Source: Virgibacillus ihumii
GTDB lineage: Bacteria; Bacillota; Bacilli; Bacillales; Amphibacillaceae
Reading direction: 5' to 3'
Assembly: GCF_902726655.1 (NCBI RefSeq)
Contig: NZ_CACVAN010000001.1
Coordinates: 2,418,001 to 2,482,000, forward strand
Length of the DNA stretch: 64,000 bases
Shown here: positions 8,445 through 16,549 of the stretch, piece by piece
Position numbering within the stretch: the stretch's first letter is position 1
Layout of the letters: each line of letters begins with the position of its first letter
The notes under the pieces: model-generated
Databases searched by the model: none
Seen by the model: the letters and a program-made list of their open reading frames with translations, nothing else
What the model was told of the DNA's origin: nothing
Made by a program: the position numbers and the translations under genes

Positions 8445-9743
8445 ATGAATAAAAACACCTTTATTATCGGCTTTATGTTATTTGCATTATTTTTTGGTGC
8501 GGGTAATCTGATTTACCCGCCAACTTTGGGAATGGAAGCAGGCACATCATATTGGGCTGCGATTGCCGGCTTTGTCATTACAGGGGTCGGCCTGCCGATT
8601 CTTGCGGTGACAGCTATTTCATACGTAAATAATGACGCCCGGGAACTTGCTGACAAGGTACACCCTTTGTTTGGACTCATATTTACATCAGCAGTTTATC
8701 TGGCCATCGGGCCGTTTTTTGGTGTACCTCGCGCTGCAACGGTAGCATATGAAATGAGTATGGAGCCGTTCATGAGTGGAACCTCTTCACTTATGCTGTT
8801 TATCTTCACGACGGTATTTTTTATTCTTGTTTTTATTGTCAGCCTAAACCCATCCAAAATGGTTGACCGGATCGGCCAGTATTTGACACCGATCTTATTG
8901 CTATCCATTATCGGATTAATTGTTGGCGGTTTCTTTTTGCTGGACAACCCTTTAACGGAACCATCTGAAAAATATACTTCAGCACCTTTTTTCACCGGCT
9001 TCGTTGAAGGATATTTAACAATGGATGCAATTGCAGCTCTGGCCTTTGGCATTATTGTAGTAAATGCGTTTAAAGACCGCGGCATCCAGTCAAAGCAGGA
9101 ACTTGTGAAATCAACACTAAAGGCAGGAGCTATTACCGGAATTGGTTTGATTACCGTATACTCCTCCATCGGCTGGATTGGCGCAAAAATGGCTGGAACA
9201 GGGAACTTCGCGAACGGTGGTGAGATTTTATCCGGAGCGGCTGATGTCATGTTCGGAACGTTTGGAGCGCTTCTGCTTGGGGTTATTGTATCGCTGGCAT
9301 GCTTCACGACTTGTGTCGGCCTGATTGTGGCATGCGGACAGTTTTTCGCAAAAATTTCACCGTTATCGTACAAATGGGTTATTACACTGGTTACAGTTGT
9401 CAGCTACCTGATTGCCAATCAGGGACTGAACACAATTATTAAAGTATCGGTTCCAGTGCTGGTATTTATTTATCCAATCGCTATCGTGCTGATTCTGCTT
9501 ACCTTTATGCAGCGGCTGTTCGGCGGTGCGCGTTCCGTTTTCCGCGGTGCGATCCTCTTCACAGCCATTATTTCGTTTTATGACGGACTTACCGCTTTCG
9601 GATTAAAAATGCCTGCAGTTACGGATACGCTGGAATATTTACCGTTTTTCTCGATTGGACTTGGCTGGATTATTCCGGCTTTAATCGGTGGCTTGATCGG
9701 TTACATGTTCAAAGGGAAACCGGAGCCTGCTTATACCAGTTAA
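8445..9743 (+). CDS. brnQ: Branched-chain amino acid carrier BrnQ (LIVCS family)
   Basis: Integral membrane protein of 432 residues with about 12 helices, importing leucine, isoleucine and valine with sodium or protons. The N-terminal motif FALFFGAGNLIYPPTLG is the signature of the family. Further hallmarks are GVPRAATVAYE and the central FMDA-type region represented by GYLTMDAIAALAFGIIVVNA. Length and helix pattern match full-length carriers. The start ATG 8445 has AGGAAAGGATCG upstream. A promoter and a CodY-like box lie in the 190 bases before it. It is followed by the palindromic element at 9744-10043, which can also end its transcript. Confidence 0.92.
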   Translation: MNKNTFIIGFMLFALFFGAGNLIYPPTLGMEAGTSYWAAIAGFVITGVGLPILAVTAISYVNNDARELADKVHPLFGLIFTSAVYLAIGPFFGVPRAATVAYEMSMEPFMSGTSSLMLFIFTTVFFILVFIVSLNPSKMVDRIGQYLTPILLLSIIGLIVGGFFLLDNPLTEPSEKYTSAPFFTGFVEGYLTMDAIAALAFGIIVVNAFKDRGIQSKQELVKSTLKAGAITGIGLITVYSSIGWIGAKMAGTGNFANGGEILSGAADVMFGTFGALLLGVIVSLACFTTCVGLIVACGQFFAKISPLSYKWVITLVTVVSYLIANQGLNTIIKVSVPVLVFIYPIAIVLILLTFMQRLFGGARSVFRGAILFTAIISFYDGLTAFGLKMPAVTDTLEYLPFFSIGLGWIIPALIGGLIGYMFKGKPEPAYTS

Positions 9744-10043
9744 GGGGCTGGGACAAAAGTGTTTTATCAAAGGAAAATACGAATTAACTTAATTGAGGAA
9801 TTTAGCCGCTCCGGAAATATACTTCGCTTTCACTTTCGAGCATAAGTGCGACATCAGCTCAAGAAAATCACTTTCGCTGTGTCTTCTTTACCGCGGGCGG
9901 CTGTTGAGCCTCTTCGTGCTTTGCACTCAGAGTCTCATCTAGGCCTGTCCCCCCGCAGGAGTCTACGCATATTTCCTCCGCTAAAATAGAGTATCGTTCG
10001 TCTTTTCTTATACGCATATTTGTTTTGTCCCAGCCCCTTTTTT
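9744..10043. repeat. 300-bp palindromic intergenic element with 15-bp terminal inverted repeats
   Basis: The left end GGGGCTGGGACAAAA begins directly after the brnQ stop and is matched by TTTTGTCCCAGCCCC at 10023-10037, followed by TTTTTT. Inside, smaller inverted segments pair (TTTAGCC...GGAAATAT against GCATATTTCCTCCGCTAAA). On the minus strand the centre reads GACTCCTGCGGG, AGGCCTAGATGAGACTC and GCCGCCCGCGG. I recall these as hallmarks of a repetitive intergenic element spread through Bacillaceae genomes. No transposase is present. It is a non-autonomous repeat or structured RNA candidate and doubles as a brnQ terminator. The 300 bases that follow, up to recQ, are AT-rich with no recognised feature. 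Confidence 0.7.
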
Positions 10044-10357
10044 ATAGGTGTAATAGGACCGTTTCCAGCTCTGATGGCGTGATTATTCTTTAAAAGCTCG
10101 TTTTTGTTTTAAACATACACTTTCCGTATAAAAATCTCTTTGTTTTTCTACTTGAATCAGATAAAATAGAAATTAACAATGGTAATATCCCCTTGTCTTT
10201 TTTACCATATATCTGCAACTTCGCTTATCCATTCCAGCTATTCTTCAGTAGAAATTGTGCTTATTTCTCTATTAAAAACACTCCCTGAATTAAAACCAAA
10301 ACTATTAAACAGCCATTCCCCACAATAAGTTAGGATGGGTTGGTAAGGAGAATCGAT

Positions 10358-12511
10358 ATGATGATTGCGCAAGAAGAACAAATACTGCAAACCTATTTTG
10401 GTTATGAAACGTTCCGGCCGGGTCAGAAGCAGACAATTGACAATGTCATTCAAGGTGCAAACACCCTTTCTGTTATGCCAACGGGCGGCGGGAAATCCCT
10501 CTGCTATCAGATTCCGGGTTTGACACTGGATGGTACAGCAGTCATTATTTCCCCGTTAATATCATTGATGAAAGATCAAGTCGATGCACTAAAGTCGCTG
10601 GGCATTCATGCTACTTACATAAACAGTTCACTGTCCGCCGGTGAACAACAGACGCGTCTTGACGACATGGCAGCTGGCAGATATAAATTTGTTTACGTTG
10701 CCCCGGAGCGTTTTGAGTCACCAATTTTTATAAATGCCATCAGGCAGGTTAACCTTTCCTTAATCGCCTTTGATGAGGCGCATTGTATTTCACAGTGGGG
10801 GCATGATTTCAGGCCGAGTTACCGCTCGATTGTACCCAATCTAAAAAAACTGCCGAATCTCCCAGTTCTTATGGCTCTGACTGCAACAGCTACAGGAGAA
10901 GTCATTTCTGATATTTGCGCGTTGTTGCAGATTGGAAATGACCGCGTTGTAAATACCGGCTTTGAGCGGGAAAACCTGGCATTCCACATTGTAAAAGGAA
11001 AAGATAAATCCACCTATGTGCGTTCTTTTTTGAGTGAACACCCAGGGGAATCAGGAATCATTTACACTGCAACAAGGAAACAGACAGATTCTTTATATGA
11101 CCTCTTGTCGAAGCGCGGCATTTCCGTGGCAAAATATCATGCCGGGCTGAGCGAGATTGAGCGTAAACAAGCACAGGCCGCATTTATTCACGATGAAACA
11201 ACCGTTATGATTGCAACGAATGCGTTTGGAATGGGTATCGATAAGTCGAATGTGCGGTTTGTCATTCACTACGCGATGCCGATGACCATAGAATCGTATT
11301 ATCAGGAAGCAGGCAGAGCAGGTCGGGATGGCGAGCACAGTGACTGTATTTTGCTCTTCTCGCCACAGGACATTCAACTGCAGAAATTTTTAATCGAGCA
11401 ATCACTCATGGATGATGAAGCAAAACAAGGAGAATACCGGAAATTGCAGGCAATGATCAATTATTGCCATACACACAGCTGCTTAACTACATTTATTCTT
11501 GATTATTTCAATGACAATCCGACAGGCAGCAACACGTGCGGACGCTGCAGCAATTGTCTGCACCGGCAGGAACGTGTCGATTTAACGGAGGAGGCCCAGA
11601 TGATTTTGTCGTGTGTCAAACGGATGGGCGAACGTTTTGGTGTTGGGATGACAGCGAAAGTTTTGAAAGGCTCCAGGGACAGGAAAATTACTGATTTCCG
11701 TTTAAATAAAATTTCCACCTATGGACTGTTGTCCGCATACACTGAAAAAGAACTGACCGAATGGATTCATTTTTTAATCGCCGAGCAGCTGCTGGCAACT
11801 GAAGAAGGAAAATTCCCGACGCTAAAATTGAACCATAATTCAGTTGAAGTCCTGAAAGGGGAGCGGACGGTGTGGATGTACACTGCACCAATTCCTTCCC
11901 ATGGCGAAGCGGATTACCGCGAGGATTTGTTTGCTGCATTACGGAAGCGGCGGAAGGAGATGGCCGATGAGCGGAATGTTCCGCCATATGTCCTGTTCTC
12001 CGATGCCACCCTGAAAGAACTGAGCCGTTATTTTCCGGAAACAGAGGAAGATATGCTGACGATTAAGGGAGTTGGCGAGCGAAAGTTTGAACAGTACGGT
12101 CAGGAGTTTTTGGAGATCATTCAAAAATGGCGGACTGACAATCCTGATGCGAACCGGGCCGTTCGGATAACGGATTCCACAGTGGCACCACGGCGGGAAA
12201 AGAAGCAGACGGATGACCGCCCGAGCCATGTCATCAGTTATACGATGTTCCAATCGGGCAAATCAATCAAGGATATTGCGACAATCCGGGAATACTCGCC
12301 ACAGACAATTGAAGGGCATATCTTTAAAGCGTATAAGGATGGCTACCCAATCGCATGGAATATTTTTTTCACGGAGACGGAAGAAGCGGCTGTTCTGGAA
12401 GCCAGAAAGTCAATTGATGAGCAGAAACTCAAACCGCTGAAGGAAGCACTGCATGATAAATTTGATTACACGACAATCAAAGCTGTCCTAGTGAAGAATG
12501 GGATTATGTAG
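10358..12511 (+). CDS. recQ: ATP-dependent DNA helicase RecQ
   Basis: 3'-5' DNA helicase of 717 residues acting in recombination and stalled-fork repair. Ordered parts: the aromatic/FRPGQ Q-motif near residue 18, Walker A PTGGGKS near 41-47, DEAHC near 137, and motif VI QEAGRAGRDGE. Next come the RQC zinc cysteines (CLTTFILDYF...CGRCSNC), an HRDC domain (about 515-590, containing KGVGERKFEQYG) and a C-terminal HTH_40 domain (about 620-715, SGKSIKDIATIREYSPQTIEGH). ATG 10358 is preceded by AAGGAGAATCGAT; the open frame from TTG 10340 would swallow that site. A bidirectional terminator follows. Confidence 0.95.
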   Translation: MMIAQEEQILQTYFGYETFRPGQKQTIDNVIQGANTLSVMPTGGGKSLCYQIPGLTLDGTAVIISPLISLMKDQVDALKSLGIHATYINSSLSAGEQQTRLDDMAAGRYKFVYVAPERFESPIFINAIRQVNLSLIAFDEAHCISQWGHDFRPSYRSIVPNLKKLPNLPVLMALTATATGEVISDICALLQIGNDRVVNTGFERENLAFHIVKGKDKSTYVRSFLSEHPGESGIIYTATRKQTDSLYDLLSKRGISVAKYHAGLSEIERKQAQAAFIHDETTVMIATNAFGMGIDKSNVRFVIHYAMPMTIESYYQEAGRAGRDGEHSDCILLFSPQDIQLQKFLIEQSLMDDEAKQGEYRKLQAMINYCHTHSCLTTFILDYFNDNPTGSNTCGRCSNCLHRQERVDLTEEAQMILSCVKRMGERFGVGMTAKVLKGSRDRKITDFRLNKISTYGLLSAYTEKELTEWIHFLIAEQLLATEEGKFPTLKLNHNSVEVLKGERTVWMYTAPIPSHGEADYREDLFAALRKRRKEMADERNVPPYVLFSDATLKELSRYFPETEEDMLTIKGVGERKFEQYGQEFLEIIQKWRTDNPDANRAVRITDSTVAPRREKKQTDDRPSHVISYTMFQSGKSIKDIATIREYSPQTIEGHIFKAYKDGYPIAWNIFFTETEEAAVLEARKSIDEQKLKPLKEALHDKFDYTTIKAVLVKNGIM

Positions 12512-12533
12512 CGTGCACTTAATTCAGGTAATA

Positions 12534-12582
12534 AAAAAGGGAATCCCCGGCTCCAAATTACAAGCAGGATTCCCTCTTTTTT
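12534..12582. terminator. Bidirectional terminator between recQ and the M29 peptidase
   Basis: Stem GGGAATCC/GGATTCCC with A-rich and T-rich flanks on opposite sides (AAAAAA before, CTTTTTT after), placed between two convergent genes. Confidence 0.85.
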
Positions 12583-12586
12583 ATTT

Positions 12587-13831
12587 CTATTCCCCTTTTA
12601 TATTCAATGCCCATGTACCATTACGGAATACCGGTTCGGTGCTGCCGTCTTCCAGGACACCATCGATATCAAGGTTCTCAGAGCCGATCATGAAGTCAAC
12701 GTGGGTCAGGCTGTCGTTCACACCATGTTTATCAAGCTCTGCGTCATTCATGGAAGCGCCGTCCTCCAGATTGGTCGGGTATGCTTTGCCAAGCGCAATA
12801 TGGCATGAAGCATTTTCATCGAACAGTGTGTTGTAAAAAATCAGACCGGACTGTGAAACCGGTGATTCATGCGGTACAAGTGCCACTTCACCAAGGCGGC
12901 GTGCACCCTCATCGGTATCCAGGAGATGTTTCAATGTGTCCTCCCCCTGCTCCGCTTTATAGTCAACGACTTTGCCATCCTTAAATGTCAGGCTGAAGTT
13001 ATCAATCAGGCTGCCGCCGTAATTAAGCGGTTTGGTGCTTGACACCGTTCCATTTACACCATATTTATGCGGCAGGGAAAATACTTCTTCGGTTGGCATA
13101 TTCGGATTAAAGGTGGTTCCTTTCTCCGTTTCAGCTGAGCCGCCTTTCCAGATATGGCCTTCCGGAAGCTCCAGTTCAAGGTCTGTGCCCGGCGCTTTAT
13201 AAATAAGTTTTTTGTAGTTTTTCTTATTTAATATTTCCCGCGCAGTTTTCAATGTTTCATTATGTGCGTCCCATGCAGCAACAGGGTTCTCCTGATCAAC
13301 ACGGACAATTTTTACAATTGCATCCCACAAACTTTCGATGGCATCTTCTTGTGATTTTTCAGGGAAAATCTTTTGTGCCCAGTCACCGGTTGGGATGGAA
13401 ATGATAGACCATGGAATCCGATCGTTCATCGTATACTGGCGAAAATTGGTCATTGCTTGTGCAGCTGCTTTATTCGCTTTAGCAACCCGTGAGGAATCAA
13501 TGTCTTTTAAAAGGTCCGGGTTCGTCGAGCGGATTGATAATACTGCAGCACCATCTTCTGCATACATATCATGCAATTTCACTTTCCACTCCGGAAAATC
13601 AGCAATGACTTCATCAGGTGCATTTTCGAATTTCAACAAAGTTAATTCATCATCAACCCAATTAATATGTACATCTTTCGCCCCCAATTCATACGCTTTG
13701 CGGGCTACCATTTTCGTAAAATCCGCACCTTCAATCGGTGCGTTAATCATGAGTGCCTGATTCTTTTGTAAATTAACCCCGGTTTTTAGTGCTAAGTCAG
13801 CATACTTTTCCTTTACATGTTGATTTACCAT
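12587..13831 (-). CDS. M29 family metallo-aminopeptidase (AmpS-like)
   Basis: Protein of 414 residues in the thermophilic aminopeptidase (M29) family, cytoplasmic enzymes using two divalent metals to remove N-terminal residues. The N-terminal domain shows the family pattern ALMINAPIEGADFTKMVARKAYELGAKDVHINW. Metal-site segments lie in the C-terminal half, including the P-E-E motif MPTEEVFSLPHK, GARRLGEVALVPHESPVSQSG, the HIALGKAYP strand and THVDFMIGSENLDIDG. GGAGGTAGAAGT lies before ATG 13831. The gene is divergent from an HxlR regulator, separated by 284 bases, but no evidence links the two. Confidence 0.9.
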   Translation of the reverse strand: MVNQHVKEKYADLALKTGVNLQKNQALMINAPIEGADFTKMVARKAYELGAKDVHINWVDDELTLLKFENAPDEVIADFPEWKVKLHDMYAEDGAAVLSIRSTNPDLLKDIDSSRVAKANKAAAQAMTNFRQYTMNDRIPWSIISIPTGDWAQKIFPEKSQEDAIESLWDAIVKIVRVDQENPVAAWDAHNETLKTAREILNKKNYKKLIYKAPGTDLELELPEGHIWKGGSAETEKGTTFNPNMPTEEVFSLPHKYGVNGTVSSTKPLNYGGSLIDNFSLTFKDGKVVDYKAEQGEDTLKHLLDTDEGARRLGEVALVPHESPVSQSGLIFYNTLFDENASCHIALGKAYPTNLEDGASMNDAELDKHGVNDSLTHVDFMIGSENLDIDGVLEDGSTEPVFRNGTWALNIKGE

Positions 13832-14062
13832 ACTTCTACCTCCAAATTATATTTACATTCGTTTTCACTAACGATATTATTTCATAGGATTGAGAAAATA
13901 CCAAATAATAAGTTGTATCTATCAGTGGAGGTTTTTGCCACTTCACCACCGCGTATTAAATGCCCGAATATCCTGTCATCTTTCCCCTGTAACCGTATTT
14001 CTGACCGGTTAATGGGTAAAAATACTTAAAACAATTTACGCTTTCCCCGAAATGTGTTAAGA

Positions 14063-14089
14063 TATAATCAGGTTACTTTTTGTAAGTAA
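14063..14089 (+). promoter_or_regulatory. Promoter -10 and palindromic operator of the HxlR regulator
   Basis: TATAAT at 14063-14068 is followed by the perfect palindrome TTACTTTTTGTAAGTAA (14073-14089; half-sites TTACTT and AAGTAA, 5-base spacer) just upstream of the HxlR gene. Position over the start of transcription suits negative autoregulation, as is common for this regulator family. A -35 is weak (TTTACG or CTTTCC). Confidence 0.6.
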
Positions 14090-14115
14090 ATTATATTGTC
14101 AGAGGGGTGAGTAAG

Positions 14116-14448
14116 ATGATGGAAAATTTATGTCCGCGTTTTGAAAATGCAATGGAAATTATCAGCAAACGCTGGGTTGGTCTTATTTTGTTTGAACTGC
14201 TACATGGTGCAAAGCGCTTTTCCGAAATGGAAGCTGATTTGCCCATCAGCGGAAGACTTCTCTCTGATCGATTGAAAATGCTTGAAAAAGAAAACATTGT
14301 TGAACGTAACATATACTCTGAATTCCCTGTTCGGATTGAATATTCGTTAACAGATAAAGGCATGTCACTAAAGCCGGTTATTGAGGAAATTCAAAATTGG
14401 GCCGACGATTGGATAACTGCCAAAGACATTGAAAAAAGCAAAGCATAG
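14116..14448 (+). CDS. HxlR/DUF24 family winged-helix regulator with N-terminal cysteine
   Basis: DNA-binding protein of 110 residues. The HxlR pattern is complete: LCPRFENAMEIISKRWVGLILFELLHGAKRFSEME, then the recognition helix region SGRLLSDRLKMLEKENIVER and wing PVRIEYSLTDKG. A conserved cysteine lies near residue 6 (ENLCPRF), the position used for thiol redox or electrophile sensing in YodB, CatR and HypR of B. subtilis. ATG 14116 is preceded by AGAGGGGTGAG. The palindrome 27 bases upstream is a likely operator. No target gene is obvious besides itself; the divergent M29 gene starts 285 bases away. Confidence 0.88.
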   Translation: MMENLCPRFENAMEIISKRWVGLILFELLHGAKRFSEMEADLPISGRLLSDRLKMLEKENIVERNIYSEFPVRIEYSLTDKGMSLKPVIEEIQNWADDWITAKDIEKSKA

Positions 14449-14482
14449 AAGGGACCTGGCGTTGGCGGGTCCTTTCTTTTTA
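14449..14482 (+). terminator. Terminator after the HxlR gene
   Basis: Stem AAGGGACC/GGTCCTTT immediately after the stop codon, followed by CTTTTT. Confidence 0.85.
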
Positions 14483-14580
14483 TGCTATTCCTGCTTGCCA
14501 GCTGATTTTCCACCAATATTAATTCAGCTTCATGCTACCAGCCTTAAAATTTGAATTCGATCCCTTTCTTCTCCATCACG

Positions 14581-16101
14581 TTACTCATGCAAAACGCCCC
14601 CTTGTTGAATTATGCTGTCTTCCTTGTAACCTTTCAGCCAGTTTGCCATTTTTTCAATATCAGTCGAAAAAACCCGATCCTTTGTAATGCTGGGTACAAT
14701 GCTGCGAGCCTTTTCGTAAAATTCACGTGTTGCCGCAGCCATTTTGTCAACACCACGAAATTCAACCGCCTGCATCGCGCAGATCAGTTCAATTGCCACT
14801 ACATTGCGTGTATTTTGCAGCATTGCAAGCGCATGCCGAGCTGCAATCGTCCCCATACTGACATGGTCCTCCTGATTGGCTGATGACGGAATAGAATCGA
14901 CACTGGCCGGATGTGCCAATGTTTTATTTTCCGAAACAAGTGATGCGGCACTGTACTGCATAATCATCACCCCGGACTCGAGCCCCGGGTTCGGACTGAG
15001 AAATGGCGGGAGATCATTCAGCTGCGGATTGACCAACCGCTCAATCCGGCGTTCGGCAATATTAGCTGTCTCGGCAATCCCCAACTTTAAAAAGTCCATC
15101 GCAAACGCTATCGGTTGTCCATGAAAATTCCCGCCTGAAATAACTTTGTTTTTTTCGGAAAAAATGAGCGGATTATCGGTTACCGCATTCATTTCCACTT
15201 CCAACTTTTCCTTTGCATAGTGAAATGTTTGCCAGGAGGCACCAAGCACCTGCGGAATACAGCGCAGTGAATACGCATCCTGTACGCGCAATTCCCCTTG
15301 TCTCGTTATCAGGCGGCTGTCATGAAGCATTTGGCGAAATCGCGTCGCAACATCCATCTGTTCCTGATGTCCGCGAACCCGGTGCAGATCTTCATCAAAT
15401 GCATCAATAATTCCGTGCAGCCCTTCCAATGTCATAGCCGCCACCTGCTCGTTCTGACGCAGGAGCTTTTCCATTTCCAGATACGTAATGACACCAACCG
15501 CGGTCATCGCCTGTGTTCCGTTAATCAGCGCCAGCCCTTCTTTTGCTTTCAGTGTAAGCGGTGTTAACCCGGCGTTTTGCAGTACCGCTCCGGTTATTGC
15601 CCGTTTTCCATTGCAGAAAACTTCCCCTTCACCAAGCAGTGCCAATGCCAGATGGGACAATGGCGCAAGGTCACCGCTTGCACCAAGTGATCCCTGCTGC
15701 GGTACGACGGGATGAATTTTTTCGTTTAAAAAATGCAGAAGCTGCTCCACCAGTTCAATCCGCACCCCGGAGCAGCCCTGAATGAGCGCATTTGCTCGGA
15801 GCAGCAGCATTGCTCTGCTTATTTTTTCAGAAAAAGGCTCTCCCACTCCACACGCATGGGAATAAATTAAATTCAGCTGCAAATCCTCCAAGTCATCATC
15901 TTCAATAACGACATCACTAAACTTACCAAAACCTGTATTAATGCCGTACATCGTCTGCTTGTCGACCAGCATTGTTTCAACCGTTTTTCTGCTGCTGATA
16001 ATTTTTTCCCTTGATGAACCGGCTAAAGAAACCGGCTCCTCATCAAAAACGACACGACGAACCTCCTCCATCGTTAACGTTTCCCCTGTTAAAATAACCA
16101 T
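14581..16101 (-). CDS. hutH: Histidine ammonia-lyase HutH
   Basis: Enzyme of 506 residues that deaminates L-histidine to urocanate, first step of histidine use. The Ala-Ser-Gly triad that forms the MIO cofactor is at 141-143 in [23 protein letters not shown]. Catalytic Tyr52 sits in [10 protein letters not shown], and His82 in SHACGVGEP marks histidine/tyrosine rather than phenylalanine lyases. ATG 16101 follows GGAGGTGGAGC; a longer open frame to 16239 crosses the leader hairpin and is not used. Unlike the B. subtilis hut operon, no hutU, hutI, hutG or hutP is nearby. A cre site and a leader hairpin suggest carbon-catabolite and attenuation control. Confidence 0.92.
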   Translation of the reverse strand: MVILTGETLTMEEVRRVVFDEEPVSLAGSSREKIISSRKTVETMLVDKQTMYGINTGFGKFSDVVIEDDDLEDLQLNLIYSHACGVGEPFSEKISRAMLLLRANALIQGCSGVRIELVEQLLHFLNEKIHPVVPQQGSLGASGDLAPLSHLALALLGEGEVFCNGKRAITGAVLQNAGLTPLTLKAKEGLALINGTQAMTAVGVITYLEMEKLLRQNEQVAAMTLEGLHGIIDAFDEDLHRVRGHQEQMDVATRFRQMLHDSRLITRQGELRVQDAYSLRCIPQVLGASWQTFHYAKEKLEVEMNAVTDNPLIFSEKNKVISGGNFHGQPIAFAMDFLKLGIAETANIAERRIERLVNPQLNDLPPFLSPNPGLESGVMIMQYSAASLVSENKTLAHPASVDSIPSSANQEDHVSMGTIAARHALAMLQNTRNVVAIELICAMQAVEFRGVDKMAAATREFYEKARSIVPSITKDRVFSTDIEKMANWLKGYKEDSIIQQGGVLHE

Positions 16102-16146
16102 GCTCCACCTCCATATTACCGCTTTACTATAATAAAGCAGGCAAAG

Positions 16147-16181
16147 TAAAAGGAGGCTATGGTCGCTGAACCATGCCTCCT
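16147..16181 (-). promoter_or_regulatory. Leader hairpin of hutH (possible attenuator)
   Basis: On the transcript the leader folds as AGGAGGCATGGT...ACCATAGCCTCCT with a 6-base loop, then TTTTACTTTG, ending about 45 bases before the hutH start. The form is that of a factor-dependent or weak intrinsic terminator. B. subtilis hutH is preceded by a HutP-controlled terminator, but the regularly spaced NAG triplets used by HutP are not seen here. Confidence 0.5.
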
Positions 16182-16268
16182 GAATATCCATTATTGGTGG
16201 CAATATGCTTGTTTTTCCGATGTTTGCACATACCTGCACCTCAAAAGTATTAATTTTCTCACTTTATA

Positions 16269-16283
16269 TTGTAAGCGTTTTCT
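16269..16283. promoter_or_regulatory. CcpA binding site (cre) upstream of hutH
   Basis: TTGTAAGCGTTTTCT matches every fixed position of the consensus WTGNAANCGNWNNCW. It lies 168 bases before the hutH start and upstream of the leader hairpin. Catabolite repression of hut genes by CcpA is established in B. subtilis. Confidence 0.7.
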
Positions 16284-16337
16284 AAATGAAATGCAAGAAC
16301 TTTAAATAGCTGCCATTTCCTTTGGGCGAATGCAATT

Positions 16338-16443
16338 GTGAACTTCTTACACTTGAATTGTGAACTTCTTACACTTACCCGCCAACTTCTGACATCACCT
16401 GTTAAACTTGTAACAACTTCTCGTGATCTTCTAACATTCCCCC
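16338..16443. repeat. Array A: five 21-bp direct repeats, core GTGAACTTCTTACA
   Basis: Unit starts are at 16338, 16360, 16381, 16402 and 16423 (steps 22, 21, 21, 21). The first two units are nearly identical (GTGAACTTCTTACACTT). Later ones keep AACTTCT/ATCTTCT and TNACA while the remaining 7 bases vary. It lies between the end of the AGCS gene and the hutH control region. No open frame in it has a ribosome site. The rest of the 448-base gap holds the cre site and leader listed separately. Confidence 0.75.
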
Positions 16444-16549
16444 TTACTTTTGATCCGAACACATTTCACAGCAGGACTATACTGAATGGATACATAAAAA
16501 CTAACTGCCCGTTCCAGTCAGAAACAGGCAGTTAACAGCCAATCATAGC

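Noticed and set aside
10238..10453. Minus-strand frame overlapping the recQ start
   Set aside because: Runs through the recQ N-terminus and its ribosome site; no independent support.
16102..16260. HutP-binding NAG triplets in the hutH leader
   Set aside because: GAG and CAG triplets occur but not with the regular 4-base spacing needed.
16338..16443. CRISPR array
   Set aside because: Period of 20-21 bp is too short for repeat plus spacer, there is no unique-spacer pattern and no cas gene; the same applies to the other five arrays.
16259..16535. Open frames across array A and the hutH control region
   Set aside because: No ribosome sites; they overlap the cre site and arise from the 21-bp repeat.
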